Below are positions 9,798 through 18,311 of a DNA stretch of 64,000 nucleotides, in pieces. Below the pieces are notes generated by a model. It searched no databases. It saw only the letters and a list, made by a program, of their open reading frames with translations, and was not told the DNA's origin. The number at the start of each line of letters is the position of its first letter. Positions within the stretch are counted from its first letter, which is position 1. This stretch comes from Mucilaginibacter sp. Its GTDB lineage: Bacteria > Bacteroidota > Bacteroidia > Sphingobacteriales > Sphingobacteriaceae. The stretch spans positions 186,001 through 250,000 of the forward strand of contig NZ_JAQBOF010000040.1 of assembly GCF_028288185.1 (NCBI RefSeq). Reading direction: 5' to 3'. The position numbers and the translations under genes were made by a program.

Positions 9798-11414
9798 ATG
9801 AAAGTTTTATTGTCCATATTATTTTTTGCTCTATTATTTAATAGTGCTAAGTGCCAAAAAAATGATGATAGCCTTTTAAATGTACTTAAATCTGAAATTT
9901 TAAAAAAGAAGATTTATGACAGTGAAAAGGAGCATCAATTAAATAAACTTAAACAAACCCTGACCATAACCCCTAAAAACGATTTTAGAGCTCAATATGC
10001 TTTATTTGATCAATTGCATGAGGAGTATAAGAATTATCAATTCGATTCGGCGCACGTTTATATAGTACGGTTACTCGGGGCGAGTAAACAATTGCATGAT
10101 CTGCCTAAACAATACGAAAGTGAAATAAAGCTGGGTCTCATTCAACTATCGTGGGGTATGTATAAAGAAACTTTTGATTGTATTGCCCGACTTAATGTAC
10201 ACATGTTACCTGATAGCACTAAACGAGGTTATTATGCTTTAAAATACAGGGCACTTAGAAACCTTGCTACTTATAATACAGACGAGTTTTACTCGCCATC
10301 CAATCAGGTAGAATCAATAAAGGCATTAGATTCGGCAGTACGTTTAAATAAGCCAGGAACTTACGAGTATAATAAATACTACTCTCAACTACTTACCCTG
10401 CAAGGCAAGAAAAATCAAGCCACTAGTTTATTATATGGGGTGCTGGGTGATAACACTATTAACTATCATCTACGAGCAATGGCAGCATATGATCTGAGCC
10501 ACCTGGTTAATGATCCCGAAAGGAGAAGATTGATAATACTGGCTGCAATTTACGATGTCAAATCATCTACAAAACAAACACTTGCTTCATTTACGTTGGG
10601 CAATATCTTATTTAAAGAAGGAAACCTGGTTGATGCAGAGCTTTTATTAAACGAAGCCCTTGAGCAGGCCCGGTTCTATGGCAGCAAGCTGCATGAGGGA
10701 GAAACGTTAATTGTTTTAGAACAAGTTGCTGCAAAAAAACTATTAAACACTGCCATCGAAAAAAATCAAGCCTTAACTTTTATGATAGGGCTTGTTAGTG
10801 CCGCGCTAATAGGTATAGCATTTGTTTCATTTATAGTTTATTCGCGTTTGAAAAAAGTGAGGATAAGAGAGGCGGTCGTACAAGAAAAGTATCAACACCT
10901 TGATAACATAAACAAAAGGCTTTTAGAAGATACACATATTAAAGAGGAGTATATAGGATATTTTTTTAATATCATATCAAGCTATATTTTAAAACTCGAA
11001 AAGATTAAAAGGCAAACCGAGCGTAAGCTCAAAATAAAGAGCTATGAAGAGCTATTGCAATTGGCTAAAGAAATTGATATAAAGCAAGAAAGAGAAAATC
11101 TGTTTTACACATTTGATAGTATATTTCTTAAACTGTTCCCAAACTTTATCACCGCATTTAATTCATTGTTGAAGCTCGAGGACCAGATATGGCCAAAAGA
11201 CAACGAAATATTAAACACCAACCTGCGGGTATTTGCTTTAATGCGGTTAGGCATAAAAGATAGCCAAACCATTGCTAACATACTAGAAACTACCATTAGC
11301 ACTATATATACTTATAAGAACCGAATTAAATCAAAGGCCCTTATACAGGGTAATGATTTTTACGATGTAATTATGGACATAAAATTTGTTGACCTAGAAA
11401 CAAATGTGTCTTAA
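9798..11414 (+). CDS. SusR/DUF6377-like membrane-anchored HTH regulator
   Basis: The 538-aa protein has a signal peptide (LLSILFFALLFNSAKC), an alpha-helical periplasmic part of about 300 residues with TPR-like repeats (LASFTLGNILFKEGNLVDAELLLNEALEQA), one transmembrane helix near 325-345 (MIGLVSAALIGIAFVSFIVY), a coiled-coil linker, and a cytoplasmic C-terminus ending in a LuxR-like HTH (LRVFALMRLGIKDSQTIANILE followed by TISTIYTYKNRIKSKA). This is the layout of Bacteroidota regulators of the SusR/DUF6377 type, which sense a glycan in the periplasm and control nearby glycan genes directly from the membrane. Likely targets are the lipoprotein downstream and/or the divergent PhyH operon. The long 3' gap carries two near-identical palindromes that may be its operators. 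Confidence 0.75.
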   Translation: MKVLLSILFFALLFNSAKCQKNDDSLLNVLKSEILKKKIYDSEKEHQLNKLKQTLTITPKNDFRAQYALFDQLHEEYKNYQFDSAHVYIVRLLGASKQLHDLPKQYESEIKLGLIQLSWGMYKETFDCIARLNVHMLPDSTKRGYYALKYRALRNLATYNTDEFYSPSNQVESIKALDSAVRLNKPGTYEYNKYYSQLLTLQGKKNQATSLLYGVLGDNTINYHLRAMAAYDLSHLVNDPERRRLIILAAIYDVKSSTKQTLASFTLGNILFKEGNLVDAELLLNEALEQARFYGSKLHEGETLIVLEQVAAKKLLNTAIEKNQALTFMIGLVSAALIGIAFVSFIVYSRLKKVRIREAVVQEKYQHLDNINKRLLEDTHIKEEYIGYFFNIISSYILKLEKIKRQTERKLKIKSYEELLQLAKEIDIKQERENLFYTFDSIFLKLFPNFITAFNSLLKLEDQIWPKDNEILNTNLRVFALMRLGIKDSQTIANILETTISTIYTYKNRIKSKALIQGNDFYDVIMDIKFVDLETNVS

Positions 11415-11519
11415 ATAACGGTTGCGCTCACTAATTGCCATTTTCTATGGATTTTTAATAACTTTCAATCCACTGAAAATGCCAAAATTTTAAATGGGTT
11501 GTTTTGATATTTAAAAACC

Positions 11520-11538
11520 AACTATTTGATATTTAGTT
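11520..11538. promoter_or_regulatory. Candidate operator, copy 1 (AACTA-N9-TAGTT)
   Basis: Imperfect palindrome with 5-bp arms. It matches the copy at 11719 at 18 of 19 positions and lies 359 bp before the lipoprotein start. Confidence 0.4.
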
Positions 11539-11718
11539 GTTTATGAGTTATTTTTTTTGATTTTTACCCAAAACCTCTATATCCTGACTATGAAATCAAT
11601 AACCTCTAAAATATATTGGTTAATTCCTCAACAACTATTTTTTGGAGCTTAAAAAAATAATTTTAATATTTCTTAACCCTGGCTGGTCAAGCTATTTTTC
11701 TTTGATTTTTGTAGACGC

Positions 11719-11737
11719 AACTATTTGATATATAGTT
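11719..11737. promoter_or_regulatory. Candidate operator, copy 2 (AACTA-N9-TAGTT)
   Basis: Second copy of the 19-mer, 199 bp downstream of the first and 160 bp before the lipoprotein ATG, in a position suited to transcription control. Confidence 0.4.
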
Positions 11738-11896
11738 TATTATGTACGATGTTTTTTTGATTTAGGCTAGGTCTACCACTAAAATCGAATAATTTGCACT
11801 GTACTATACACAACTTTGTAATAGTATCTGGATATTGAATTATCGGTGCAAACCAATTGACGCAACCTATAACCAATTTAAAACAAAACACATACA

Positions 11897-13000
11897 ATGA
11901 GAAAATTATTACAGCCAATGGGCTTACTTTTTTGTATAGGGACGATGATGTCCTGTTCAAAAAGCGGACAGGTAGTTCCTGTTGAAAATGTGCCGGTAAA
12001 TCCTATTTCTGATTACACTATCACGCCTGATCCTACAGATGGCTTTACTTTTAAGTTTAGCAGCCTGGCAAAAAATCATACCAGTTTGGAATGGCGGTTT
12101 GGAGACGATACGCTAAAAACAGATCTAAACCCTACGCATACCTACCTGGATACTGGCGATCCGACTAAAAAATACACCTATACAGTTGATTTAAAAACAG
12201 TTTCTTCAACAGGTAATGTTTCACATAAATATGTTGATATCACTATTAAGCCGGATAGTATAGTGCAAATGTCGGCTGTAAAAACAGGTACAGCTAACCA
12301 GCTTCAGTTTGGTGTAACCGTTAAGGCGCCTGTTGCATCTGTTTTGTGGACATTTATAGATCAGGGTCTTTTTGGTGCTGCGGGGCCTACTACTACCAGT
12401 GCGTTGGCTGCTCCATTAAAAACTTATGCAGTAAACTCTGTTAATACGGTCAAGGTAAAAATTACCTCAACAAAAGGTTCGGTTGCAACAATTAGCCGTA
12501 CGGTTACCCCCGGCGGCATTGCACAAGATATAACGGTAAATAGAACAAGCTTTACCACCAACCATGAAAATTTGAGTAATCTGAATGAAAACTCCCCGAA
12601 AATGGTTGATGGTAATACAACATCCACCAAGTTTTTAATGGGTACTACAACACCATTTACTTACCCGTTCATTGCAACATTCGGATTTGCATCACCTATA
12701 GTTGTTAAAATGTATGCCGTTGGAAATTGTGGCGATCTCCCCAAAAGAGATCCCAAATCATGGACTTTTGAAGGATCGAATAATGGTATAAACTGGACAA
12801 TTTTAGATACCCAGCTAATGACCCAAACCTTTTATGATCAGCAAACAGCACTGGGCGCCACTACTGACGCGCAACGGTATTGGAAATTGTTTTACTTTTC
12901 AATAGCTAATCCGCAACCCTTCTCTCAATATAGATGGAAAGTCGCTTCAAATTGGGGCGATGCAAAAATGCAGGTATCAGAGTTTCAGTTATATAAGTAA
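11897..13000 (+). CDS. Lipoprotein with PKD and F5/8C (discoidin) domains
   Basis: The 367-aa protein begins with a lipobox (GTMMSCSK, Cys at about residue 20). A PKD domain follows (about 35-120; LEWRFGDDTLKTDLNPTHTY is the classic strand/turn block), then a second Ig-like segment, and a discoidin/F5-8C-type carbohydrate-binding module at the C-terminus (about 215-367; KMVDGNTTSTKFL, SWTFEGSNNGINWTILD and WGDAKMQVSEFQLY). No catalytic domain is seen, so it is probably a surface glycan-binding protein on the outer membrane. Its position after a SusR-like regulator fits a sensing/binding role in glycan capture, although no SusC/SusD pair is in the window. A strong terminator follows within 10 bp, so it is likely monocistronic. 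Confidence 0.8.
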   Translation: MRKLLQPMGLLFCIGTMMSCSKSGQVVPVENVPVNPISDYTITPDPTDGFTFKFSSLAKNHTSLEWRFGDDTLKTDLNPTHTYLDTGDPTKKYTYTVDLKTVSSTGNVSHKYVDITIKPDSIVQMSAVKTGTANQLQFGVTVKAPVASVLWTFIDQGLFGAAGPTTTSALAAPLKTYAVNSVNTVKVKITSTKGSVATISRTVTPGGIAQDITVNRTSFTTNHENLSNLNENSPKMVDGNTTSTKFLMGTTTPFTYPFIATFGFASPIVVKMYAVGNCGDLPKRDPKSWTFEGSNNGINWTILDTQLMTQTFYDQQTALGATTDAQRYWKLFYFSIANPQPFSQYRWKVASNWGDAKMQVSEFQLYK

Positions 13001-13008
13001 TCGTAATA

Positions 13009-13057
13009 AGCTTAAACAATCAGGCTATTAAAATATAACAGCCTGATTGTTTAAGCT
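13009..13057 (+). terminator. Rho-independent terminator after the PKD lipoprotein
   Basis: A perfect 18-bp stem AGCTTAAACAATCAGGCT (13009-13026) / AGCCTGATTGTTTAAGCT (13040-13057) encloses a 13-nt loop, 8 bp after the stop codon, followed by a T-rich stretch. Confidence 0.85.
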
Positions 13058-13103
13058 ATTCTTGTTTTGACCCAATGAAAAAACCGCAATTGATGCGGAC
13101 AAA

Positions 13104-13321
13104 TTATGATTTCAACGATGGATTAGGATAATTATCGCTTTGATCTTCTGCCACATTATCTAAACATTTAATTTTTTTCAATTAAAAGAAACAGATCATC
13201 ATAAAAATCCTCAAAACCAACCCTTTCCGTCAGCTTGCAGCTTACGCGTCCCTGTATGCGATGCATCGAAGAGTGAATTTAAGTTAATATAAACCTGTTG
13301 CTGCATCGTTAGTGTTTTCAT
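13104..13321 (-). pseudogene. Degenerate short ORF (about 70 aa), function unknown
   Basis: This is not in the ORF track. On the minus strand an ATG at 13321 opens MKTLTMQQQVYINLNSLFDAS. After a shift near 13266 the sequence continues MHRIQGRVSCKLTERVGFEDFYDDLFLLIEK, and after a one-base slip in a run of seven T/A (13172-13178) it goes on IKCLDNVAEDQSDNYPNPSLKS to a TAA at 13104. Three frame pieces join end to end into a plausible acidic helical protein, which suggests a gene broken by two indels, one in a homopolymer. No family was recognised. The rest of the 13058-13629 gap is AT-rich, with an inverted repeat TATAATTGTATGAACATACAATTATA near 13535-13560 and no other gene. Confidence 0.45.
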
Positions 13322-13629
13322 TCCTGTTATCAGCATAATACATACATATAGATCTTTATACAACTTGCTTGATCAACATTCAAATCATATCAATTACAAA
13401 TTTTTATTCTTAATACAATTGTAAAAATTAATAGAATGTTCGATTTTTTATATGTTTGTTCTAATAAACTCATACACAATTCAATCTTTTATTACGGCAA
13501 GTTAAACTGCAAAAAACGCGTATAAATCTAAACGTATAATTGTATGAACATACAATTATACAAATCATAGCGATGGCAGACTTAACCCTCTTCTCTAAGT
13601 TGCCACCATTGTACTAAAGATATTATTTG

Positions 13630-14079
13630 ATGAAAAAGTATTTGTTATCCATTCTGATTGTTATAGTCGTCTATCATTCGGTATCCGCGCAGTACCAACG
13701 CTCGAAGACTGAAACGATTGATTTTATCAATAACCTTCTGAAGTTTAGGGAGGAGACAAGGATCTATGAATCAGATCCAATAAGTAAGGTCAATAATCTC
13801 ATCGTGTTACAGCATCTGGATGATGAAACCTGCAAACAGGTAAAACAAACTATAGATAATAAACGGCTAACCACCATCATCAATAAAATTCATTGGGATG
13901 CTTTCAGGGCGTTTGGATACAACGACAATCGTTCAGAATTATATATCTACTTTAACACAAATATAAGGGTAAATAATACCCCTAAAGACGTATTTGGCAT
14001 ATATATCCCGGATGATAAAGTTGAGGAAATGAAGAACGCCATCCTACGTCTGGTCGCAATTTTTAAGACAGAGAAATAA
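13630..14079 (+). CDS. Small secreted protein of unknown function
   Basis: The ATG at 13630 is preferred over the upstream TTG (13627) and gives 149 aa. A signal peptide is clear (YLLSILIVIVVYHSVSAQ). The mature 130 residues are mixed alpha/beta with YIYFNTNIRV and YIPDDKVEEMKNAILRLVAIF and no cysteines. No family was recognised. It stands alone between a long AT-rich gap and the epimerase gene 107 bp downstream. Confidence 0.6.
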   Translation: MKKYLLSILIVIVVYHSVSAQYQRSKTETIDFINNLLKFREETRIYESDPISKVNNLIVLQHLDDETCKQVKQTIDNKRLTTIINKIHWDAFRAFGYNDNRSELYIYFNTNIRVNNTPKDVFGIYIPDDKVEEMKNAILRLVAIFKTEK

Positions 14080-14186
14080 TGTAATTTATTAGTTACAATA
14101 ATATTAAAATGACTATTTATTATTAAAATAATAACTTTGGCTTAACCATTTCAATATAAACCACTCTTTTTATAAGCTAATTCAAA

Positions 14187-15029
14187 ATGAAATTTGGTAT
14201 AAATACCTTTTTATTTACATCTCCATTTACTAATGATAGTATTTTATTATTCCCCAAGTTTAAAAAATGGGGTTTTGATTCAGTAGAAATAGCACTGGAA
14301 GACGCGTCACATATAGATCCAAAACTTATTAAAGGAGCCTTAGATAAAAACGGCCTAACTTGTGGTTCAATTTGTGCTGCAATGGGTCCCGGTAGGGATC
14401 TCAGAGGAATAAAAGAAGAACAAAACACAGCTGCCAAATATATAAAGGATGTTATTGACGTAATGCCGGTATTGGATTGCCCTATTCTTGTTGGCCCTCT
14501 ATATTCTTCTGTGGGCCGGGCTGAGCCTGTAAGTGAAGAGGATTATAAAATTCAATGGGATGCAGTGGTCGCTAATTTAAAAAAGCTGGCAGCGTATGCT
14601 GAACAAAAAGGAGTGAAACTTGCTATTGAACCTTTAAACCGGTACGAAACAGATTTTATTAATACCGCCGAGCAGGGCCTAAAGATGATTGCGGATGTTA
14701 ATAGCGATGCACTATTGCTGCACCTGGATTCTTTTCACATGAATATAGAAGAAAAAGATCCATATAAGGCAATTATGAGTGCCGGTGATAAACTGGGCCA
14801 TTTCCACGCTTGCGGGTCAGACCGCGGTACGCCGGGTGGGGATCATATCAATTGGGATAAAATCAGCGCCGCGCTTAATCAATTGGGTTATGATAAACAA
14901 ATTGTAATTGAATCATTTACAACTGATGTTAAAGTAATTGCAAAAGCAGCATCTATATGGCGTAAGCTGGAACCCTCGCAGGAAGATATTGCTATAAAAG
15001 GATTGCAATTTTTAAAAAATAATTTATAA
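14187..15029 (+). CDS. Tagatose/psicose 3-epimerase-like TIM-barrel protein
   Basis: The 280-aa cytoplasmic protein matches the D-tagatose/D-psicose 3-epimerase branch of the xylose-isomerase-like fold. Metal ligands stand in the expected order: Glu in AIEPLNRYETDFINT, Asp in LLLHLDSFHMNIEE, His in HFHACGSDRGTPGGDHINW and a final Glu in IVIESF. These enzymes epimerise ketoses at C3 through a metal-bound enediolate. A TAACTTTG word (14132-14139) upstream is a candidate Bacteroidota -7 element. It precedes the PQQ-propeller/HEAT/cytochrome lipoprotein and the FG-GAP gene on the same strand. This gene order recurs in sugar-oxidation loci, so the substrate may be a 3-keto sugar or another ketose. 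Confidence 0.8.
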   Translation: MKFGINTFLFTSPFTNDSILLFPKFKKWGFDSVEIALEDASHIDPKLIKGALDKNGLTCGSICAAMGPGRDLRGIKEEQNTAAKYIKDVIDVMPVLDCPILVGPLYSSVGRAEPVSEEDYKIQWDAVVANLKKLAAYAEQKGVKLAIEPLNRYETDFINTAEQGLKMIADVNSDALLLHLDSFHMNIEEKDPYKAIMSAGDKLGHFHACGSDRGTPGGDHINWDKISAALNQLGYDKQIVIESFTTDVKVIAKAASIWRKLEPSQEDIAIKGLQFLKNNL

Positions 15030-15119
15030 TATATATCAAATTAAAACAACCAAAGAAAGAAGCTTTAATGTTTAGCTGTTCTTTTATACCCCATTAACCA
15101 CCAATCAATAAACAAAAAA

Positions 15120-18100
15120 ATGAGTAAGAAGATTTTAAGTTTATCTACATTTTTAGGATTATGCCTTTTAATAATAATAGGCTGTAAAATTCATAAAATG
15201 CAGCAACAGAGCAATCCGGCTGATATAGTAGCCGCAAATGCTAAAGATGCTGAAGTCGCCAAAGAAGATGACGATAGCCAATACAGCGGCCCTTTGTTTA
15301 ACGATAATATAAGATCTACAACAGCGCGTACCCCCGAAGAAGAACGCCTTGGCTTTAAACTGCCTCCCGGCTTCGAGATACAGCTATATGCTTCTGATCC
15401 GGATATTGGCAAGCCTATAAATATCGCTTTTGATGCCAGGGGAAGAATGTGGGTTACACAATCATTTGAATATCCATTCCCTGCCCAATCTCCAAACAAG
15501 GGTAAAGATCGTTTGACCATTTTGGAAGATACGGATCATGATGGCAAGGCAGACAAGTTTACTCATTTTAATGATACACTGAATATCCCGATAGGGATAC
15601 TGCCTTTAAATGATGGTGCCATAGCTTATAGCATCCCTTCGGTTACCAGGTTTACCGATTTAAACGGAGATGGTATAGCTGACAAGGAAAAAACGCTATT
15701 GACAGGGTTTGGACATAAGGATACCCATGGTATGGTTAACAACTTTGTACGCGGATATGATGGCTGGATATATGCTGATCATGGATTTACAAACCAATCT
15801 ACAGCTTCTGGTAGCGATGGGCACTCCATTAGCATGACGTCAGGAAACACATTCAGGTTTCGTATGGATGGCAGCCGTGTTGAACAAACCACTTTTGGCA
15901 GGGTTAATCCTTTCGGTTTAGCTTATGATGAAAGAGGTTACTTATATTCAACAGATTGTCATACATCGCCTCTGTATCAGCTTATAATGGGCGGCGACTA
16001 TCCTAGCTTTGGCAAGACAACCAGAATGGGTTTCGCTCCTGATATGAAGCGTCTTGAAAATGAAGCTACCGCTCTTGCCGGATTAGCATATTATAACGAT
16101 GTGCAATTCCCGGAACAATATCGTGGTGATTTTTATATGGGAGATGTAGTAACGAGCAGGATATACAGAAACTCATATATCAATAAAGGCTCTACTCCTG
16201 TAGGAAAAAGAGAAGCGGATTTTATGAAAAGCAAAGATCCCTGGTTCCGCCCGGTGGATGTAAAGCTTGGCCCCGATGGCGCTTTATATATTGCTGATTT
16301 TTATAATAGCATAATAGGGCATTACGAAGTGCCTCTGGATGACCCGCATCGGGATAAAACCCGTGGCAGAATCTGGCGGATCACTTATAAAGGCCAGCAT
16401 AATGCCATTAAAGATTGGAGCGCGGCAACTATTGATGAACTGCTATCAGCGCTTGATATGCAGAATATTTCTGTTAGAATGACGGTGACAGATCAGCTTT
16501 CAGATCGTATTGGCATGCAGGCAGTTGAACCATTAAAGGCGTTGCTTAACAAACAATCAACAAGCTCTTTAAAGTATATTCATGCATTATGGGTATTAGA
16601 ACGTTTAAATTCATTAAATGATAAAATAATAAAACGATCAGCGGCAAACGCGGACCCATTGGTAAGGTTACATACCATGCGGATTCTTTTAGAGCAAAAA
16701 CCCAATGAACACAATTACAAGCTTATATTAAATGCTGTTAAAGATAAAGATCCGCATGTAGCGCGTGCCGCCATAGAAGACCTGGTAAATTACCCTAGCA
16801 TGACCTCTCTTGAGGCTATACTGGCAGTAAGACCAGAGATGCCCGTATACGATACCCACCTGATTTATACGGCCAGGCTTTGTATTAAGAATCTTTTAAT
16901 ACATAATGAATTGATGAAGCAGGCAGTTGCAAAAGAGTGGAAACAGCAGGGCGCGGCAAATATTGCCGATGTATTAGTTGCTGTACCATCAGCTGAATCA
17001 GCAGCGTTCCTGGCCCAATATATTAGCAAGTATCCTATACCGGGTAATACGGCCATAACTTATGAGCAAATAGCAGAGTTTATACCTATTGACCAAATAG
17101 CTAAAGTAATAGCTGATGCAAGGCAAAGAAAGGCTGACGTTGAGTCTGAGTTTATAATTTTTGGAGGAATACAGCAGGGGATAGCAAGAAGGGGTGGAAA
17201 AGAAACAGTAGAATTACAGCAGTGGGGTATACAACTGGCAGAAAATCTTTCAAATAAATATCCGGCATCAATGAAGGTTAAAGGTCCGGATTTAGTAAAG
17301 CAGAAATTTGCAATTGGCATAGCCGGAGATTATAAAGTGCACGCGCTTGAACCTAAAGTAAAGTTGTTTTTAGAACCGGGCTCTAATGCTGATATTGATA
17401 CTAAAACCGATGCATTAAGAGCTTTATTAAAAATTGACCCGGAGCATAATGCCGAGTTGGCTGCCAAACTATTCCAGGATCCGGCTTCTTCTTTAGAGTT
17501 TAAAATTAAAGTTGCTAACGTACTGGGCGATTTAACAGGCTCTACTGGGTCTTCTTTAAACCAGGTTTTAACCAATGTTAATCGGGTTTTAGCAGAAGTT
17601 AAAAATGCGCCGCCTGATCTGCAATCGGCTATAGTAACTTCATTAGCTAGTTCTCCTGAAGGCAAAGACCTTGTTTTTAGCAAAGTTAGGCAGGGGCAAA
17701 TATTTTCGCGAGTGTTGGTTGAACCCAAGGTTGGAGAAAGAATGTTGTTTAACATATCGCCTAAACAAAAAAAGGAATATGATGAATTAACGGCCAATGT
17801 TGAGCCTGTAAACACAGAAAGGAATAAGGCCATAGGTATGATGATGGGCTTATACAATAAAGATTCGAAAGCAAAAGAATTACCATCGCTAGATGCCGGA
17901 CACCTGGTATTTACTCAAAATTGCTCTCCATGCCATAAAATAGGCACAGAAGGTGGAAATATCGGCCCTAATCTGGATGGTGTAAGTAAATGGGGCCCCA
18001 ATGCCCTGGCTACAAAAATAATAGACCCTAACCGTAATATTTCTGAAGCTTTTAGAAACTATACCATTAAACTAAAAGATGGCAAGGTGGTGGCTGGATT

Positions 18101-18290
18101 ATATCGTAGGGATGAGGGCGCTATAATGATCTTTGCTGATGCTTCAGGGCAGGAGTTTTCGGTAGCTAAAAGTGAGGTAGCCGAACGTACCGCATCCAAG
18201 TTTACATTAATGCCGGATAATTTCAGGAATAAACTGTCGCAAACCGAATTTAATGCCATTATAAACTACTTGCTTAACCACAAAAGTTAA
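15120..18290 (+). CDS. PVC-type beta-propeller / HEAT / cytochrome c lipoprotein
   Basis: The 1056-aa protein starts with a lipobox (LLIIIGCK, Cys about 22). Residues about 75-430 form a membrane-bound dehydrogenase-type beta-propeller of the TIGR02604 kind (GFEIQLYASDPDIGKPINIAFDARGRMWV; VDVKLGPDGALYIADFYN). Residues about 440-820 are HEAT-like helical repeats (DPLVRLHTMRILLEQ, DPHVARAAIEDLV). The C-terminus (about 930-1055) is a Planctomycete-type haem-binding domain with a single CSPCH motif and a likely distal ligand Met in FTLMPDNF. It should lie at the outer face of a membrane and oxidise a sugar or alcohol, passing electrons to the haem. It sits between the 3-epimerase-like gene and the FG-GAP gene (21-bp gap), likely one operon. 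Confidence 0.85.
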   Translation: MSKKILSLSTFLGLCLLIIIGCKIHKMQQQSNPADIVAANAKDAEVAKEDDDSQYSGPLFNDNIRSTTARTPEEERLGFKLPPGFEIQLYASDPDIGKPINIAFDARGRMWVTQSFEYPFPAQSPNKGKDRLTILEDTDHDGKADKFTHFNDTLNIPIGILPLNDGAIAYSIPSVTRFTDLNGDGIADKEKTLLTGFGHKDTHGMVNNFVRGYDGWIYADHGFTNQSTASGSDGHSISMTSGNTFRFRMDGSRVEQTTFGRVNPFGLAYDERGYLYSTDCHTSPLYQLIMGGDYPSFGKTTRMGFAPDMKRLENEATALAGLAYYNDVQFPEQYRGDFYMGDVVTSRIYRNSYINKGSTPVGKREADFMKSKDPWFRPVDVKLGPDGALYIADFYNSIIGHYEVPLDDPHRDKTRGRIWRITYKGQHNAIKDWSAATIDELLSALDMQNISVRMTVTDQLSDRIGMQAVEPLKALLNKQSTSSLKYIHALWVLERLNSLNDKIIKRSAANADPLVRLHTMRILLEQKPNEHNYKLILNAVKDKDPHVARAAIEDLVNYPSMTSLEAILAVRPEMPVYDTHLIYTARLCIKNLLIHNELMKQAVAKEWKQQGAANIADVLVAVPSAESAAFLAQYISKYPIPGNTAITYEQIAEFIPIDQIAKVIADARQRKADVESEFIIFGGIQQGIARRGGKETVELQQWGIQLAENLSNKYPASMKVKGPDLVKQKFAIGIAGDYKVHALEPKVKLFLEPGSNADIDTKTDALRALLKIDPEHNAELAAKLFQDPASSLEFKIKVANVLGDLTGSTGSSLNQVLTNVNRVLAEVKNAPPDLQSAIVTSLASSPEGKDLVFSKVRQGQIFSRVLVEPKVGERMLFNISPKQKKEYDELTANVEPVNTERNKAIGMMMGLYNKDSKAKELPSLDAGHLVFTQNCSPCHKIGTEGGNIGPNLDGVSKWGPNALATKIIDPNRNISEAFRNYTIKLKDGKVVAGLYRRDEGAIMIFADASGQEFSVAKSEVAERTASKFTLMPDNFRNKLSQTEFNAIINYLLNHKS

Positions 18291-18311
18291 CATCCACTTA
18301 AATAAAAAAAG

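Larger units (their letters stand above)
11415..11896. other. Intergenic region with repeated palindromic 19-mers
   Basis: There is no gene in this 482-bp very AT-rich gap. It contains two 19-mers that differ at one base, AACTATTTGATATTTAGTT (11520-11538) and AACTATTTGATATATAGTT (11719-11737), each with AACTA/TAGTT arms, and a weaker third relative around 11499-11519 (GTTTTGATATTTAAAAACC). They are candidate operators for the upstream membrane regulator in front of the PKD/F5-8C lipoprotein gene. Confidence 0.5.

Noticed and set aside
17330-17857. 175-aa minus-strand ORF
   Set aside because: Antisense to the haem-propeller gene; Ser/Leu-rich composition typical of a reverse-frame artefact.
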